Positions 1-8,196 of a stretch of DNA of 21,548 nucleotides are shown one piece after another; the first letter of the stretch is position 1, and each line of letters starts with the position of its first letter. The notes below the pieces were generated by a model that was not told where the DNA came from, made no database searches, and was given only the letters and a program-made list of their open reading frames with translations. Source of the DNA: Ignavibacteria bacterium UBA6906 (GTDB lineage: Bacteria; Bacteroidota; Ignavibacteria; UBA10030; UBA6906); assembly GCA_002451155.1 (NCBI GenBank), contig DKBG01000293.1:1-21548 (forward strand). The letters are read 5' to 3'. The position numbers were made by a program, and so were the translations under genes.

Positions 1-612
1 TACCACCTGGTGTACACCGATCCGGACAAGTGGAACTCCAGCTCCCCGTACGAGCAGACATTTCAGCACGAGAATGCGATCATTGTACTCTACATGATCG
101 AGGCGGGCGCAAGACATCAGCACATTGACGGTTTCTTTCCGAAATCGCTCGATGAGCGGACCGTCGATAGTACCGGCTGGATCTTTTCCCGGGCGGGATC
201 GACGTATATTGCGCTGTTTCCGCTGAAGCCGTACGAGTGGATTGAGGAGGAAGAAGCCTGGCGGTGGCGAAGCCACGACCGGAACAACGGGGTGATCGTC
301 GAGGTGGGGTCCGGGGCACGGTATGGGAGCTACGCCAACTTCCAGCAGAAGATCCGCGCGACACAGATCGGGATTGACAGTGTCGATTCGGGACTGAAGG
401 TTCGGTACAGATCGACGTCCGGGCACCTGATGCAGTTCGCCGTGGGAGGGCCGCGGCTCCTCGACGGGAACGCGATCGATTTCCGCGACTACAAACTGTT
501 CAACGGGCCGTTCATCCAGGCTGAGGTAGGCAGCGGGGTTATAACGCTGAAATACAGGGACCGGGTGCGGATTCTTGATTTTCCGGCCGCCAGAATTACG
601 GAGGGCGAATGA
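1..612 (+). CDS. Secreted lyase-like protein A, C-terminal fragment (5' end outside window)
   Basis: The frame is open from base 1 (Tyr-His-Leu-Val-Tyr-Thr...), so the GTG at 10 is an internal codon and the gene starts upstream of the window. The visible 203 residues align along their full length with the C-terminal third of the protein at 2675-4489. Shared blocks include DPDKW/NPDKW, TFQH, IIVLY, HIDGFFP and GWI. By my count slightly over half of about 75 residues in the first part are identical. This is probably the beta-sandwich part of a lyase-like protein with an (alpha/alpha) toroid; its signal peptide and toroid are not visible. The HIDGFFP block may contribute an active-site His, by analogy with other toroid lyases, but this is inference. 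The stop overlaps the next ATG (ATGA), suggesting translational coupling to the propeller gene. Relative to the paralogue it lacks an insertion of about 22 residues. The coding status is sure; the function is a guess. Confidence 0.85.
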   Translation, partial: YHLVYTDPDKWNSSSPYEQTFQHENAIIVLYMIEAGARHQHIDGFFPKSLDERTVDSTGWIFSRAGSTYIALFPLKPYEWIEEEEAWRWRSHDRNNGVIVEVGSGARYGSYANFQQKIRATQIGIDSVDSGLKVRYRSTSGHLMQFAVGGPRLLDGNAIDFRDYKLFNGPFIQAEVGSGVITLKYRDRVRILDFPAARITEGE

Positions 613-1625
613 TGCGCGCCGCGGGAACGGCAGTCGTACTCGTTGCGCTCACCCTGAGCGGACAACGTGCACGTGCTGATGAGGGTGATGGGACCGGCAG
701 GGCGTTGAATATGTACGCTGCCGTCTTCACGGTGCAAGGGAGCGTTGTTGGACGAAGCATGGGCGGCTATGGGGCGTTCGCCCGCGAGAAGGCTGACACC
801 ACCTGGCGGATGCTGAACATGTCGAATGCGTTCACCTATGGGCTTGGTTTTTTTGCAGACAGTACCTCCCATCGCTACTATATTGCCGCGGGCAATGGCC
901 TGCAGCGCTCGATGGACGGGGGACGCTCCTGGACAATTCTTACCTCCTGGCGCACCAGGGAGATCCTCGGTCTCGCGGTGGATCCGGTTGATTCGGCGAC
1001 TCTGTACGTGGCGACTCCGGAGTGGGTGTATAAGACCACAGATGCCGGGCACACCTGGACACCGAAGAAAGACGGATTCAAACGGTGGTACATTCAAAGG
1101 CTCATCATGGATCCGTCAGACCGGAAGCGGCTCTTCGCTGCGGGGGAAGATGACGTGTACCGGACAGGAGATGGCGGGGAGCACTGGGTTCCCCTTCGCA
1201 CCGGGATCTCCCAGATTCAGGGGCTCTTCCAGGGGTTGTCAGACCGCCGGAGACTCCTCTGTAGCGGCGAGAACGCAGGGATACGCGTCAGTGCGGATGG
1301 AGGCGTTCACTGGAGAAAGGCGGTAGGTCTTGACTCAGCGACGCTGTACGCGTTTGCCGAGAGTCCCGGCGGACGTGTATTGTATGCGGCGGGGTGGCGG
1401 ACCGGAGTCTGGAGAAGCACCGATGGAGGCGGGATCTGGTCTCTGCTCTGGAGCGATACAGCGATCGAGGCCATCTTTTCGATCGCGATTGATCCGGCGA
1501 ACGCGCGCCATCTCTGCGTGGGGACCGATGGCCAGGGAGTGTACGAATCGTTTGATGCGGGAAGAACCTGGGCGCGCGCCGGGCTGATGGGCGGGAAGGT
1601 CAAAGAGATTGGTTTTTATCCCTGA
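609..1625 (+). CDS. Secreted BNR/Asp-box beta-propeller protein A
   Basis: This 338-residue protein has a signal peptide at residues 1-23, with cleavage predicted after Ala-Arg-Ala. Six Asp-box motifs (S/T-x-D-x-G-x-x-W) lie at residues 101-108, 143-150, 186-193, 228-235, 270-277 and 314-321, a period of about 42. An imperfect extra blade is likely near residues 62-66 (ADTTW). This is the fold of sialidase-like, sortilin-type and photosystem II stability factor propellers. The sialidase Arg triad and catalytic Asp/Tyr/Glu are not evident, so Asp boxes alone do not make it a sialidase. A glycan-binding or scaffolding role, or an unrecognised lyase activity in the periplasm or on the surface, is inferred from its neighbours. 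Its ATG overlaps the upstream stop by 4 bases, which fixes the start. It is a paralogue of the next gene, with which it shares blade spacing. Confidence 0.9.
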   Translation: MMRAAGTAVVLVALTLSGQRARADEGDGTGRALNMYAAVFTVQGSVVGRSMGGYGAFAREKADTTWRMLNMSNAFTYGLGFFADSTSHRYYIAAGNGLQRSMDGGRSWTILTSWRTREILGLAVDPVDSATLYVATPEWVYKTTDAGHTWTPKKDGFKRWYIQRLIMDPSDRKRLFAAGEDDVYRTGDGGEHWVPLRTGISQIQGLFQGLSDRRRLLCSGENAGIRVSADGGVHWRKAVGLDSATLYAFAESPGGRVLYAAGWRTGVWRSTDGGGIWSLLWSDTAIEAIFSIAIDPANARHLCVGTDGQGVYESFDAGRTWARAGLMGGKVKEIGFYP

Positions 1626-1634
1626 AGGAACACA

Positions 1635-2660
1635 ATGGAACAGAGCACTATGAAGCGACTCTTCTCGGCGGGTGCGGTCCTGGCGGTGACGCTCTCCTGG
1701 ACTCCAGCCATGACGCGGTCACAGGAATCCACCGTGTACGGGACGGTTGTGGCAACGCGGCTTTTCATTGTTGGCGCGGCGAATCCGCGTACCGGGATCT
1801 TCTACCAGCACCCCGGCGATGATACAACCTGGAGCCATACGGGTCCGAACAACATCCGCGCCTTCAGCCTAGCCGTTCACGCGGGCTCAAATGGGAAAGT
1901 ACAGTATATCGCATCAGGAAACGGATTGCACAAGACCATCGACGGCGGCGTGACATGGCGGATCACCACGGACTGGCGGGTCACGGAGGTGCTGTGGGTT
2001 TCTCCCGATCCGACAGATCTCAACACCGTCACAATTGCTACTGCCTACGGGATTTACAGAAGCACAGACGGCTGCGCGTCATGGACAGAGATGAACAGGG
2101 GACTTGCCACCGTGTTCACCCCCTGTGTCATCGTGGACCGGAGGAACTCCCGGACGCTCTACTGTGCGACGGAAGACGGAGCGTACCGGAGCGATGACGG
2201 AGCTGCAACCTGGACACGGATGGGGCTGAGTGTCGGCGGCATCAGGGTTCTCGCCCAGCATCCGAAGGATCCGTCAATCCTGATTGCGGGAACAGAAGAC
2301 CATGGGATGTATATCACGCGCAACGGTGGGCAATGGTGGACGAAAAGTGAGTCCGGCGTCGACCACACAACATTCTACACATTTGCGTTCAATCCCAGAA
2401 ATCCGGACATCATCTATGCCGGAGGATACGTGACCGGTGTGTACAAATCGACCGACGGCGGCGGTTCATGGAAAAGGGTCAACAATGGACTGACCTGCAG
2501 GACGATCCACTCACTCGCCGTCGACCCGGGCGACGACAATCGGGTGTACGCCGCCGGCCACTGGGGCGGGATGTTCCGATCGGATGACGCCGGTGAATCA
2601 TGGCGGAACGTCGGGCTGGGCGACTCGCAGGTCTGGACAGTCACAATTGAATCGAATTGA
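1635..2660 (+). CDS. Secreted BNR/Asp-box beta-propeller protein B
   Basis: This is a 341-residue paralogue of the preceding gene. Asp boxes lie at residues 101-108, 143-150, 186-193, 228-235, 272-279 and 316-323; the first four positions are the same as in protein A. A weaker first blade is suggested by the DDTTW block near residues 62-66. ATG 1635 follows an AAGGAA sequence at 1625-1630. An in-frame ATG at 1650 would give a cleaner signal peptide (Met-Lys-Arg, then a hydrophobic run). Cleavage could fall after Thr-Arg-Ser with Gln at +1, or earlier after Thr-Pro-Ala. No sialidase catalytic residues are recognised. A role at the cell surface or in the periplasm next to the lyase-like proteins is inferred. 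It lies 9 bases after gene A and 14 bases before the next start, so it is co-transcribed. Confidence 0.9.
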   Translation: MEQSTMKRLFSAGAVLAVTLSWTPAMTRSQESTVYGTVVATRLFIVGAANPRTGIFYQHPGDDTTWSHTGPNNIRAFSLAVHAGSNGKVQYIASGNGLHKTIDGGVTWRITTDWRVTEVLWVSPDPTDLNTVTIATAYGIYRSTDGCASWTEMNRGLATVFTPCVIVDRRNSRTLYCATEDGAYRSDDGAATWTRMGLSVGGIRVLAQHPKDPSILIAGTEDHGMYITRNGGQWWTKSESGVDHTTFYTFAFNPRNPDIIYAGGYVTGVYKSTDGGGSWKRVNNGLTCRTIHSLAVDPGDDNRVYAAGHWGGMFRSDDAGESWRNVGLGDSQVWTVTIESN

Positions 2661-2661
2661 C

Positions 2662-2667
2662 GAGAGG
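2662..2667 (+). promoter_or_regulatory. Ribosome binding site deciding the start of lyase-like protein B
   Basis: GAGAGG lies 7 bases before ATG 2675. It supports that ATG over the in-frame TTG at 2657, which would put six extra residues ahead of the signal peptide and has no comparable site. Confidence 0.6.
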
Positions 2668-2674
2668 CTATCTG

Positions 2675-4489
2675 ATGAGACACGTGTCGATCCTGATGCT
2701 GGTATGCGCGTTCTGGAGCATTGCTGCTGGAGCTCAGACCGGGAAGGACTATCTTCAGGCCTACGAAACGCGGGCGCGGTACGTCACCTCAATCTATGAT
2801 ACGAGCAGGACTGGCTATTATTCGGCGGCCGTTCGGTACGCTCACAATCACGATCTGGCAGTCGCGGACAGCATATTCCGGGACCTCCTGAAGGAGCCGC
2901 GGGGAGACATGTTCTGGATGTTTCCAGTCATCGGGACCTACATGCACGGGAAGGATCGGATGTCCGCGGAGACCAGAGCCGTTGTCCGCAACGCCTGGAA
3001 GACGTACGCGCCCTATCGTGGAGACACTGAGAACCACTGGGCAATGTACTACGCCTCGCTCTACATCGCTGCGGAAGAGTGGACTGGACTCCCGGGCGGA
3101 GAGTGGTACAACGGAAAGAGTTCCGACGAAAATCGAACAGAGGCAAAAGAATATCTGCTCCACTGGATGAATATCACGACGACGATCGGGCAGGGTGAAT
3201 TCGATTCTCCGGATTATTATCCCGAATACATGATTTCCATGACGCTCCTGGCAGATTTCGCGCGGGACCCAGAGATGAAGCTGCGGGGACGGATGATGCT
3301 CGATTACCTTCTGGCGGACTTTGCCGCCGAGCACCTGGACGGACAGTATCTCGGCGGCTTCAGCCGGATCTACCAACCCGCGGTGTTCAAGCCGCTTCAG
3401 TCCAATGCATCGGCATTCGCGTATCTCTACTTCGGAACCGGTGAGCCGTCGCAAACGGGATGGGTTGTGCTGTCCGCCCTGAGTTCCTATCGCATGCCCG
3501 AAATCCTCCTGCACATCGCGACCGACAGGTCAGCCCCCTATGTCCACAAGGAACGCAAGCGTGTCCGCAACGTCATCCGGTTTGGAAAAGAGAAGAATCC
3601 GCCGGTGTACAAGTATACGTATGTGACTCCGGACTATGGCATCGGGTCGCTTCAGGGGGGAATCCTGCAGCCCATTCAACAACACACATGGGGCGTGCGG
3701 TACCTGTACGGTCGTCCGTATACCACAATCTTCGGCCTTCACCCCTACTGGTCGAGTTATGAACTCGGCATGTTCTTTCCCGAGGAGCTCAAGCCGCTGA
3801 TCTCAGACGTTGTATCGTCCAAATCGACATACAACAACCCGGATAAATGGACAGGCGGATCTCCGTTTGAGCGGACATTCCAGCACAGAAATACCATCAT
3901 TGTCCTGTATGATATTCCGCCGGGGACGATGACCGAGCATATCGACGGTTTCTTTCCGAGAAACCTGGAGAAACGCATTCTCGATCCGAGTGGATGGATT
4001 CTCTGTAAAGCCGGCGACACGTACGTCGGGTGGTTCCCCCTGCAGGAGGGGGAATGGGTCGAGGAGAACGTAAGCCCCGGGCAGGAAAAGAACAGTATCG
4101 GCAGACCAACCGATACGGACCGGACGACAGAAACCGGGAACTGGAGATTCAGGAGTCATAAACTGCAGAACGGATACGTCGTCGAGGTACGCTCGCGCCG
4201 CGAGATCGGATCATTCGAAAAGTTCACGTCTGAGATTCGTTCACACATTCCAAAGGCGACGCTCCGTCCCGGAGCTGTTTCCGTCGCGTACACGACCCTT
4301 GACAAGGCGTCAATGACATTTGCCTTTCCGGAGAAGCGACGTTTGAACGGCTCCGCCGTCGATCTCTCGACAACAAAGCTCTTCGACGGGCCCTTTCTTC
4401 ACGCTGAGACAGGAAGTCAGAAACTGACGATGACGTACAAAGGAATGAAACGCGTCCTGGATTTCACCAAACCGACAATCATCGAATAG
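2675..4489 (+). CDS. Secreted lyase-like protein B, probable (alpha/alpha) toroid plus beta-sandwich
   Basis: This 604-residue protein has a signal peptide at residues 1-20 (cleavage Ala-Gly-Ala, then Gln21). I do not recognise a named family. Residues 25 to about 330 look mainly helical and carry blocks reminiscent of toroid polysaccharide lyases: ENHW with Asn120-His121-Trp122, and EFDSPDYYPEY with Tyr181, Tyr182 and Tyr185. Residues from about 385 to 604 form the region shared with protein A. They include the TFQH block and EHIDGFFP with His422 and Asp424. In toroid lyases such as PL8, PL15 and PL17, catalysis uses an Asn/His neutraliser with a Tyr/His acid-base pair, so these residues are candidates, but that is inference. 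A hydrophilic insertion of about 22 residues near 464-489, rich in Thr, Asp, Arg and Gly, is absent from protein A. Periplasmic or surface cleavage of uronic-acid polysaccharide fits the locus. It could instead be a non-catalytic paralogue or a hydrolase. Confidence 0.8.
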   Translation: MRHVSILMLVCAFWSIAAGAQTGKDYLQAYETRARYVTSIYDTSRTGYYSAAVRYAHNHDLAVADSIFRDLLKEPRGDMFWMFPVIGTYMHGKDRMSAETRAVVRNAWKTYAPYRGDTENHWAMYYASLYIAAEEWTGLPGGEWYNGKSSDENRTEAKEYLLHWMNITTTIGQGEFDSPDYYPEYMISMTLLADFARDPEMKLRGRMMLDYLLADFAAEHLDGQYLGGFSRIYQPAVFKPLQSNASAFAYLYFGTGEPSQTGWVVLSALSSYRMPEILLHIATDRSAPYVHKERKRVRNVIRFGKEKNPPVYKYTYVTPDYGIGSLQGGILQPIQQHTWGVRYLYGRPYTTIFGLHPYWSSYELGMFFPEELKPLISDVVSSKSTYNNPDKWTGGSPFERTFQHRNTIIVLYDIPPGTMTEHIDGFFPRNLEKRILDPSGWILCKAGDTYVGWFPLQEGEWVEENVSPGQEKNSIGRPTDTDRTTETGNWRFRSHKLQNGYVVEVRSRREIGSFEKFTSEIRSHIPKATLRPGAVSVAYTTLDKASMTFAFPEKRRLNGSAVDLSTTKLFDGPFLHAETGSQKLTMTYKGMKRVLDFTKPTIIE

Positions 4490-4502
4490 AAGACTCTCAG
4501 CC

Positions 4503-5465
4503 GTGAAACGGAAAGATTCCCTTGATGTCGTTGTTGCCGGGTTGTCTCTCGTCGACGTAATCGGTCGCCCCGTCACTCTTTCCGCGGCCCCCAGGCCCGG
4601 GAGTCTGCAATACGTGGAGTCGATCACGATGACGACGGGCGGAAACGTCTCAAATTGCGGGATCGACCTGGCCCTGCTGGGCTTCAGGGTCGGCGTGATT
4701 ACCAGGGTGGGGGATGACGCGTTCGGCGAATTCCTCCATCGCGAATATCGCAGGCATCGACTGCAGACAGGCGGCATTATTGTCGATACGAAGGCACAGA
4801 CATCCTCCACGATGGTCAGTGTAGACCGAACGGGGGAGCGGACGTTCTTTCACGCCCGCGGGGCGATGAGGAATTTTCGCCCGTCGGATATCCTCGGCAA
4901 TCTCGGCATTGTCGCCCGCGCGAAAATCCTTGCCGTGGGGTACCTGGGCTTGTTGCCGGAATCGGAGCCGGGACTTGCTCTCCTGTTCTCAACCGTTCGC
5001 CGGAGGACGGGGGTGCGGATTCTGCTCGACACGGGGGGAACACCGAAGCGAAATGACGCGCTCCTCGCGTCTCTTCTGCCTGAAATAGATTATTTCATGC
5101 CGAGCTTCGAGGAAGCGGCGGAATTGACCGGCGCCCGGTCTCCTGAGGGGATTATCAGAAGGTTCAGGGCACTGGGCGCGAGAGGAGTTGTGGGAGTGAA
5201 ACTCGGCGCCCGTGGGTGTCACATATCCTGGGAAGGCAAGGGGAAACATATCCCCGCAGTGAAGGTTCGAACAGTAGTGGACGCAACGGGTGCCGGTGAC
5301 GCGTTCGTTGCGGGCTTCCTTGCCGGAGTTCTGAAGGGCCTGGATCCCTTCCAGGCGGCCAGGGTGGCGGTCGCTGTCGCGGGGAGCTGTGTGACCGCTG
5401 TTGGTGCTTCGACTGCGATACAGCCGCTGCGCGCATATCTCCGCGGGCGGCGTGATCCACGATGA
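4503..5465 (+). CDS. PfkB/ribokinase-family sugar kinase
   Basis: This 320-residue cytoplasmic kinase would transfer the ATP gamma-phosphate to a sugar or sugar acid hydroxyl. The Gly-Gly-Asn substrate/lid motif of the family is at residues 46-51 (GGNVSN). The ATP-site and anion-hole signature DATGAGDAFVAGF starts at Asp260, and Asp266 is the predicted catalytic base. Length is normal for ribokinase-like enzymes. The substrate cannot be read from sequence: 2-keto-3-deoxygluconate, fructose or ribose kinases are all possible, and a 2-keto-3-deoxy sugar acid would fit a lyase locus. The start is GTG 4503, 13 bases after the preceding stop; no strong ribosome site is visible, so translation may rely on coupling. 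The next gene starts 30 bases downstream. Confidence 0.93.
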   Translation: MKRKDSLDVVVAGLSLVDVIGRPVTLSAAPRPGSLQYVESITMTTGGNVSNCGIDLALLGFRVGVITRVGDDAFGEFLHREYRRHRLQTGGIIVDTKAQTSSTMVSVDRTGERTFFHARGAMRNFRPSDILGNLGIVARAKILAVGYLGLLPESEPGLALLFSTVRRRTGVRILLDTGGTPKRNDALLASLLPEIDYFMPSFEEAAELTGARSPEGIIRRFRALGARGVVGVKLGARGCHISWEGKGKHIPAVKVRTVVDATGAGDAFVAGFLAGVLKGLDPFQAARVAVAVAGSCVTAVGASTAIQPLRAYLRGRRDPR

Positions 5466-5483
5466 ACAATGATAGAGGGAAAT

Positions 5484-5487
5484 GAGG
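5484..5487 (+). promoter_or_regulatory. Ribosome binding site for the GH38 gene
   Basis: GAGG lies 8 bases before ATG 5496. The earlier in-frame ATG at 5469 lacks any such site and would add nine residues ahead of the conserved N-terminus, where GH38 enzymes of this group normally begin. Confidence 0.5.
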
Positions 5488-5495
5488 CGGCCACC

Positions 5496-8180
5496 ATGAG
5501 GCAGACCTACCATATCGTTTCCCATTCCCACTGGGACCGGGAATGGTACAAGAGCTTTGAGCAGTTCCGATCCATGCTGGTAACCATGGTCGACGATCTC
5601 CTGGAACTCTTCCAGCGGGATCCCTCCTATCTCTGTTTTACGCTGGACGGGCAGGCCATCGTCCTTGAGGACTACCTTGCCGTTCGCCCCGAGAGGGAGC
5701 CGGAGATCCGGCGCCTCGTGGCGGACGGCAAACTGATGATCGGACCCTGGTACGTTCTGCCCGATGAGTTCCTGGTCTCTGGCGAGGCGACAGTCCGCAA
5801 TCTTTTCGTCGGACGTTCCATCACGAAAAGATTCGGAAAACCGATGGACGTCGGGTACATACCGGATTCGTTCGGTCACATTGCGATGATGCCGGCGATC
5901 CTTCGCGGCTTTGCGATCGACAATGCGGTTGTGTACCGGGGGTTTGGCGGAGAGCCCGGAGAGACAACCTCCGAATACACCTGGATCGCTCCGGACGGGT
6001 CCCGGGTCCTCCTCGAGCATCTTTTCCGGAATGGATACAGCGCCGGATACTTCCATCAGGAGACCGACGAGGAAGTTCTTGGTCGGTTCTCGGACCTCAG
6101 AAAAGAGCTTGACGAACGCGCAACCACATCGCAGAGGCTCCTCATGAACGGAGGGGACCATCACTGGCCGGACCCCCGCCTTCCGAGGGTGCTGGAGTTT
6201 CTGCGTCGCAGTGTAGACGCGCAGATTGTTCACTCAACGCTACCGCGATTCATGGAAGCGTTGAAGCGGGAAATCAGTGGTCCTCCGGAGGTGCGCGGAG
6301 AGCTACGGTTCGGCTACCGGTATGCGTTCGCGGTCCTCGGCGGTGTCTATTCCAGCAGAATGTATTTGAAGCAGCGCAACTGGTTCTGTCAAAGTCTTCT
6401 CCAGCGGTACGTTGAGCCGTTGAACGCGATTGCGGTCTCGGGAGGAATGCGCACACAGTTTCCCCTCATTCTTCATGCATGGAAAACCCTGATGCAAAAT
6501 CACCCGCATGACAGCATCTGCGGGTGCAGTATTGATTCGGTTCACAGGGAAATGATGAGCAGGTTTCAGGCGGTTGAAGACATCGGGCGCACTGTGATGG
6601 ATGCGTCAATCGAGCGACTTGTGCCGTACGATGATCGCGCGACGCGCGACGATCAGCATCTGTTCTTCTTCAATCCCTCACCATTCAGGCGTGACGATAT
6701 CGCCAAGGCGGAAGTCGCGTTCTATCTCCAGGACATCGTGGTCGGGCTCAACCCTGACGTGCGAATCGATCCGAAACTGCCGCCGGTGTCCGGCTTCGCC
6801 CTGATCGATTCCAGCGGTAACGAAGTGCCCTACCAGGTTCTGACGCGCGCAGAAGGCTATGACATTACGTACAGCCGATACAATTATCCGAAGCAGACAT
6901 ATGCGGACAGGTGCGACATCCTCGTTGACGTGCGGACCGCGCCACCCCTGGGAACAACCGGCTACCGCATCGAGAAGCGAAGCCGCTTCCCCCGCTACGG
7001 AACAGGCTTGAAGGTTGGAAGGAACTATCTCGAGAACGAGTTCGTCCGCCTTGATATCAATGCGCATGGTGGGTGCTCGCTCCATGACAAACAGAGGGGG
7101 CAGACATATCGGGATCTGAACGTTTTCGAGGATTCCGGTGATGTCGGTGACGAATACAATTATTCCTACCCGCGCAAGGATCGCCGCATCACGTCGGACC
7201 GGAGCCGGGCGAAGATCCGCATCGTCGAGCGCGGGCCGCTCCGCGGGGTGATCGAGGCGGAGATCATCCTGCGACTCCCGGATGCAGCGAGCGACGATCG
7301 GTCTTCGCGGAGCCGGCGGCTGGTCGCCGTTCCTGTTCGGACCACGTACTTCCTGACCTACTCGGGCAGGTCGGTGACGATTGAGACGCGCGTCGAAAAC
7401 ACCGCAAAGGACCACCGATTCAGGGCGCTTTTCACTCCGGGCATCCGGACCGACAGGGTTCTTGTGGATTCACAGTTCTGCATTCTGGAGCGCCAGCAGG
7501 AGAAGCATGATGTCCGGGGATTTTCCATCGAGCATCCCGCACGCGTCGCCCCTATGCAACGATTTGTCACTGTGCGAAAGGGATCCCGCGGCCTCACGCT
7601 TCTCACGGACGGGCTGCCTGAGTACGAGCTCAAGCTGGACGGGCGGGGCACCCTGGCCCTCACGTTGCTCAGGTGTGTCGGGCAGCTCGCCGGAGAAAAC
7701 CTGATCACGCGTCCCGGAGGGAAAGCCGGCTGGCACAACGAGACGCCTGACGCGCAGTGCCAGGGGAGTTTCCGGTTTCGATATGCCGTTCTGCCTCATG
7801 GCGGCGACGATGCGGACATTCTGGCGATCGCGAACGGAGAAGCTGAGCATTTCCATTACCCGCTCATCCCGATCCGACGTAAGAATTCCGGCCTTCCACT
7901 GGCAGAATCGAGCTTTGTCTCGCTTGACTCTCCGCGGCTTGCACTGACTTCGCTCAAGCAAGCGGAAGATGGAAACGGTGTCATTCTCCGCGTCCAGAAC
8001 ATTTATCCGACGGCCACGGAGGCGGTTGCTCGCTTCTCCCTTCCTGTTCAGGATGCCTGGAGAACCAGACTTGACGAAGAGAATATTGAGCACCTGATCG
8101 TGAGAAACTCAACTGACCTGGTTCTTTCGGTGCCCCCTCGGTCCCTGCTAACCCTGAGAGTCGTGTTTGCCCGATCATAA
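5496..8180 (+). CDS. Alpha-mannosidase, glycoside hydrolase family 38 (MngB-like)
   Basis: This 894-residue enzyme is close to the length of bacterial MngB-type mannosidases. The N-terminal catalytic domain begins with HSHWDREW, giving zinc ligands His12 and Asp14. YIPDSFGH places the predicted nucleophile at Asp124, which also binds zinc in this family. The block NHPHDSICGCS at residues 335-345 is the conserved third segment of the active site. The remainder, from about residue 400, matches the family's middle helical region and C-terminal beta domains. It should release alpha-mannose, or 6-phosphomannose in MngB relatives, from oligosaccharides with retention of configuration. No signal peptide is seen, so it acts in the cytoplasm on imported material. 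It sits between the PfkB kinase and the PhyH oxygenase with short gaps. Confidence 0.96.
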   Translation: MRQTYHIVSHSHWDREWYKSFEQFRSMLVTMVDDLLELFQRDPSYLCFTLDGQAIVLEDYLAVRPEREPEIRRLVADGKLMIGPWYVLPDEFLVSGEATVRNLFVGRSITKRFGKPMDVGYIPDSFGHIAMMPAILRGFAIDNAVVYRGFGGEPGETTSEYTWIAPDGSRVLLEHLFRNGYSAGYFHQETDEEVLGRFSDLRKELDERATTSQRLLMNGGDHHWPDPRLPRVLEFLRRSVDAQIVHSTLPRFMEALKREISGPPEVRGELRFGYRYAFAVLGGVYSSRMYLKQRNWFCQSLLQRYVEPLNAIAVSGGMRTQFPLILHAWKTLMQNHPHDSICGCSIDSVHREMMSRFQAVEDIGRTVMDASIERLVPYDDRATRDDQHLFFFNPSPFRRDDIAKAEVAFYLQDIVVGLNPDVRIDPKLPPVSGFALIDSSGNEVPYQVLTRAEGYDITYSRYNYPKQTYADRCDILVDVRTAPPLGTTGYRIEKRSRFPRYGTGLKVGRNYLENEFVRLDINAHGGCSLHDKQRGQTYRDLNVFEDSGDVGDEYNYSYPRKDRRITSDRSRAKIRIVERGPLRGVIEAEIILRLPDAASDDRSSRSRRLVAVPVRTTYFLTYSGRSVTIETRVENTAKDHRFRALFTPGIRTDRVLVDSQFCILERQQEKHDVRGFSIEHPARVAPMQRFVTVRKGSRGLTLLTDGLPEYELKLDGRGTLALTLLRCVGQLAGENLITRPGGKAGWHNETPDAQCQGSFRFRYAVLPHGGDDADILAIANGEAEHFHYPLIPIRRKNSGLPLAESSFVSLDSPRLALTSLKQAEDGNGVILRVQNIYPTATEAVARFSLPVQDAWRTRLDEENIEHLIVRNSTDLVLSVPPRSLLTLRVVFARS

Positions 8181-8187
8181 GTATTCT

Positions 8188-8192
8188 GGAGG
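8188..8192 (+). promoter_or_regulatory. Ribosome binding site for the PhyH-family gene
   Basis: GGAGG lies 4 bases before ATG 8197. It decides this start over an in-frame TTG at 8167, which lies inside the end of the GH38 gene. Confidence 0.65.
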
Positions 8193-8196
8193 AACT

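Noticed and set aside
609..2660. Calling the two propellers sialidases
   Set aside because: Asp boxes are shared by many propellers. The Arg triad and catalytic Asp, Tyr and Glu of sialidases are not recognisable.
4989..6233. Long open frame on the minus strand (414 codons)
   Set aside because: It lies opposite the PfkB and GH38 genes, whose motifs are complete. Its translation shows no family motif and is rich in Arg, Pro, His and Gly, as expected for the shadow of a GC-rich gene.
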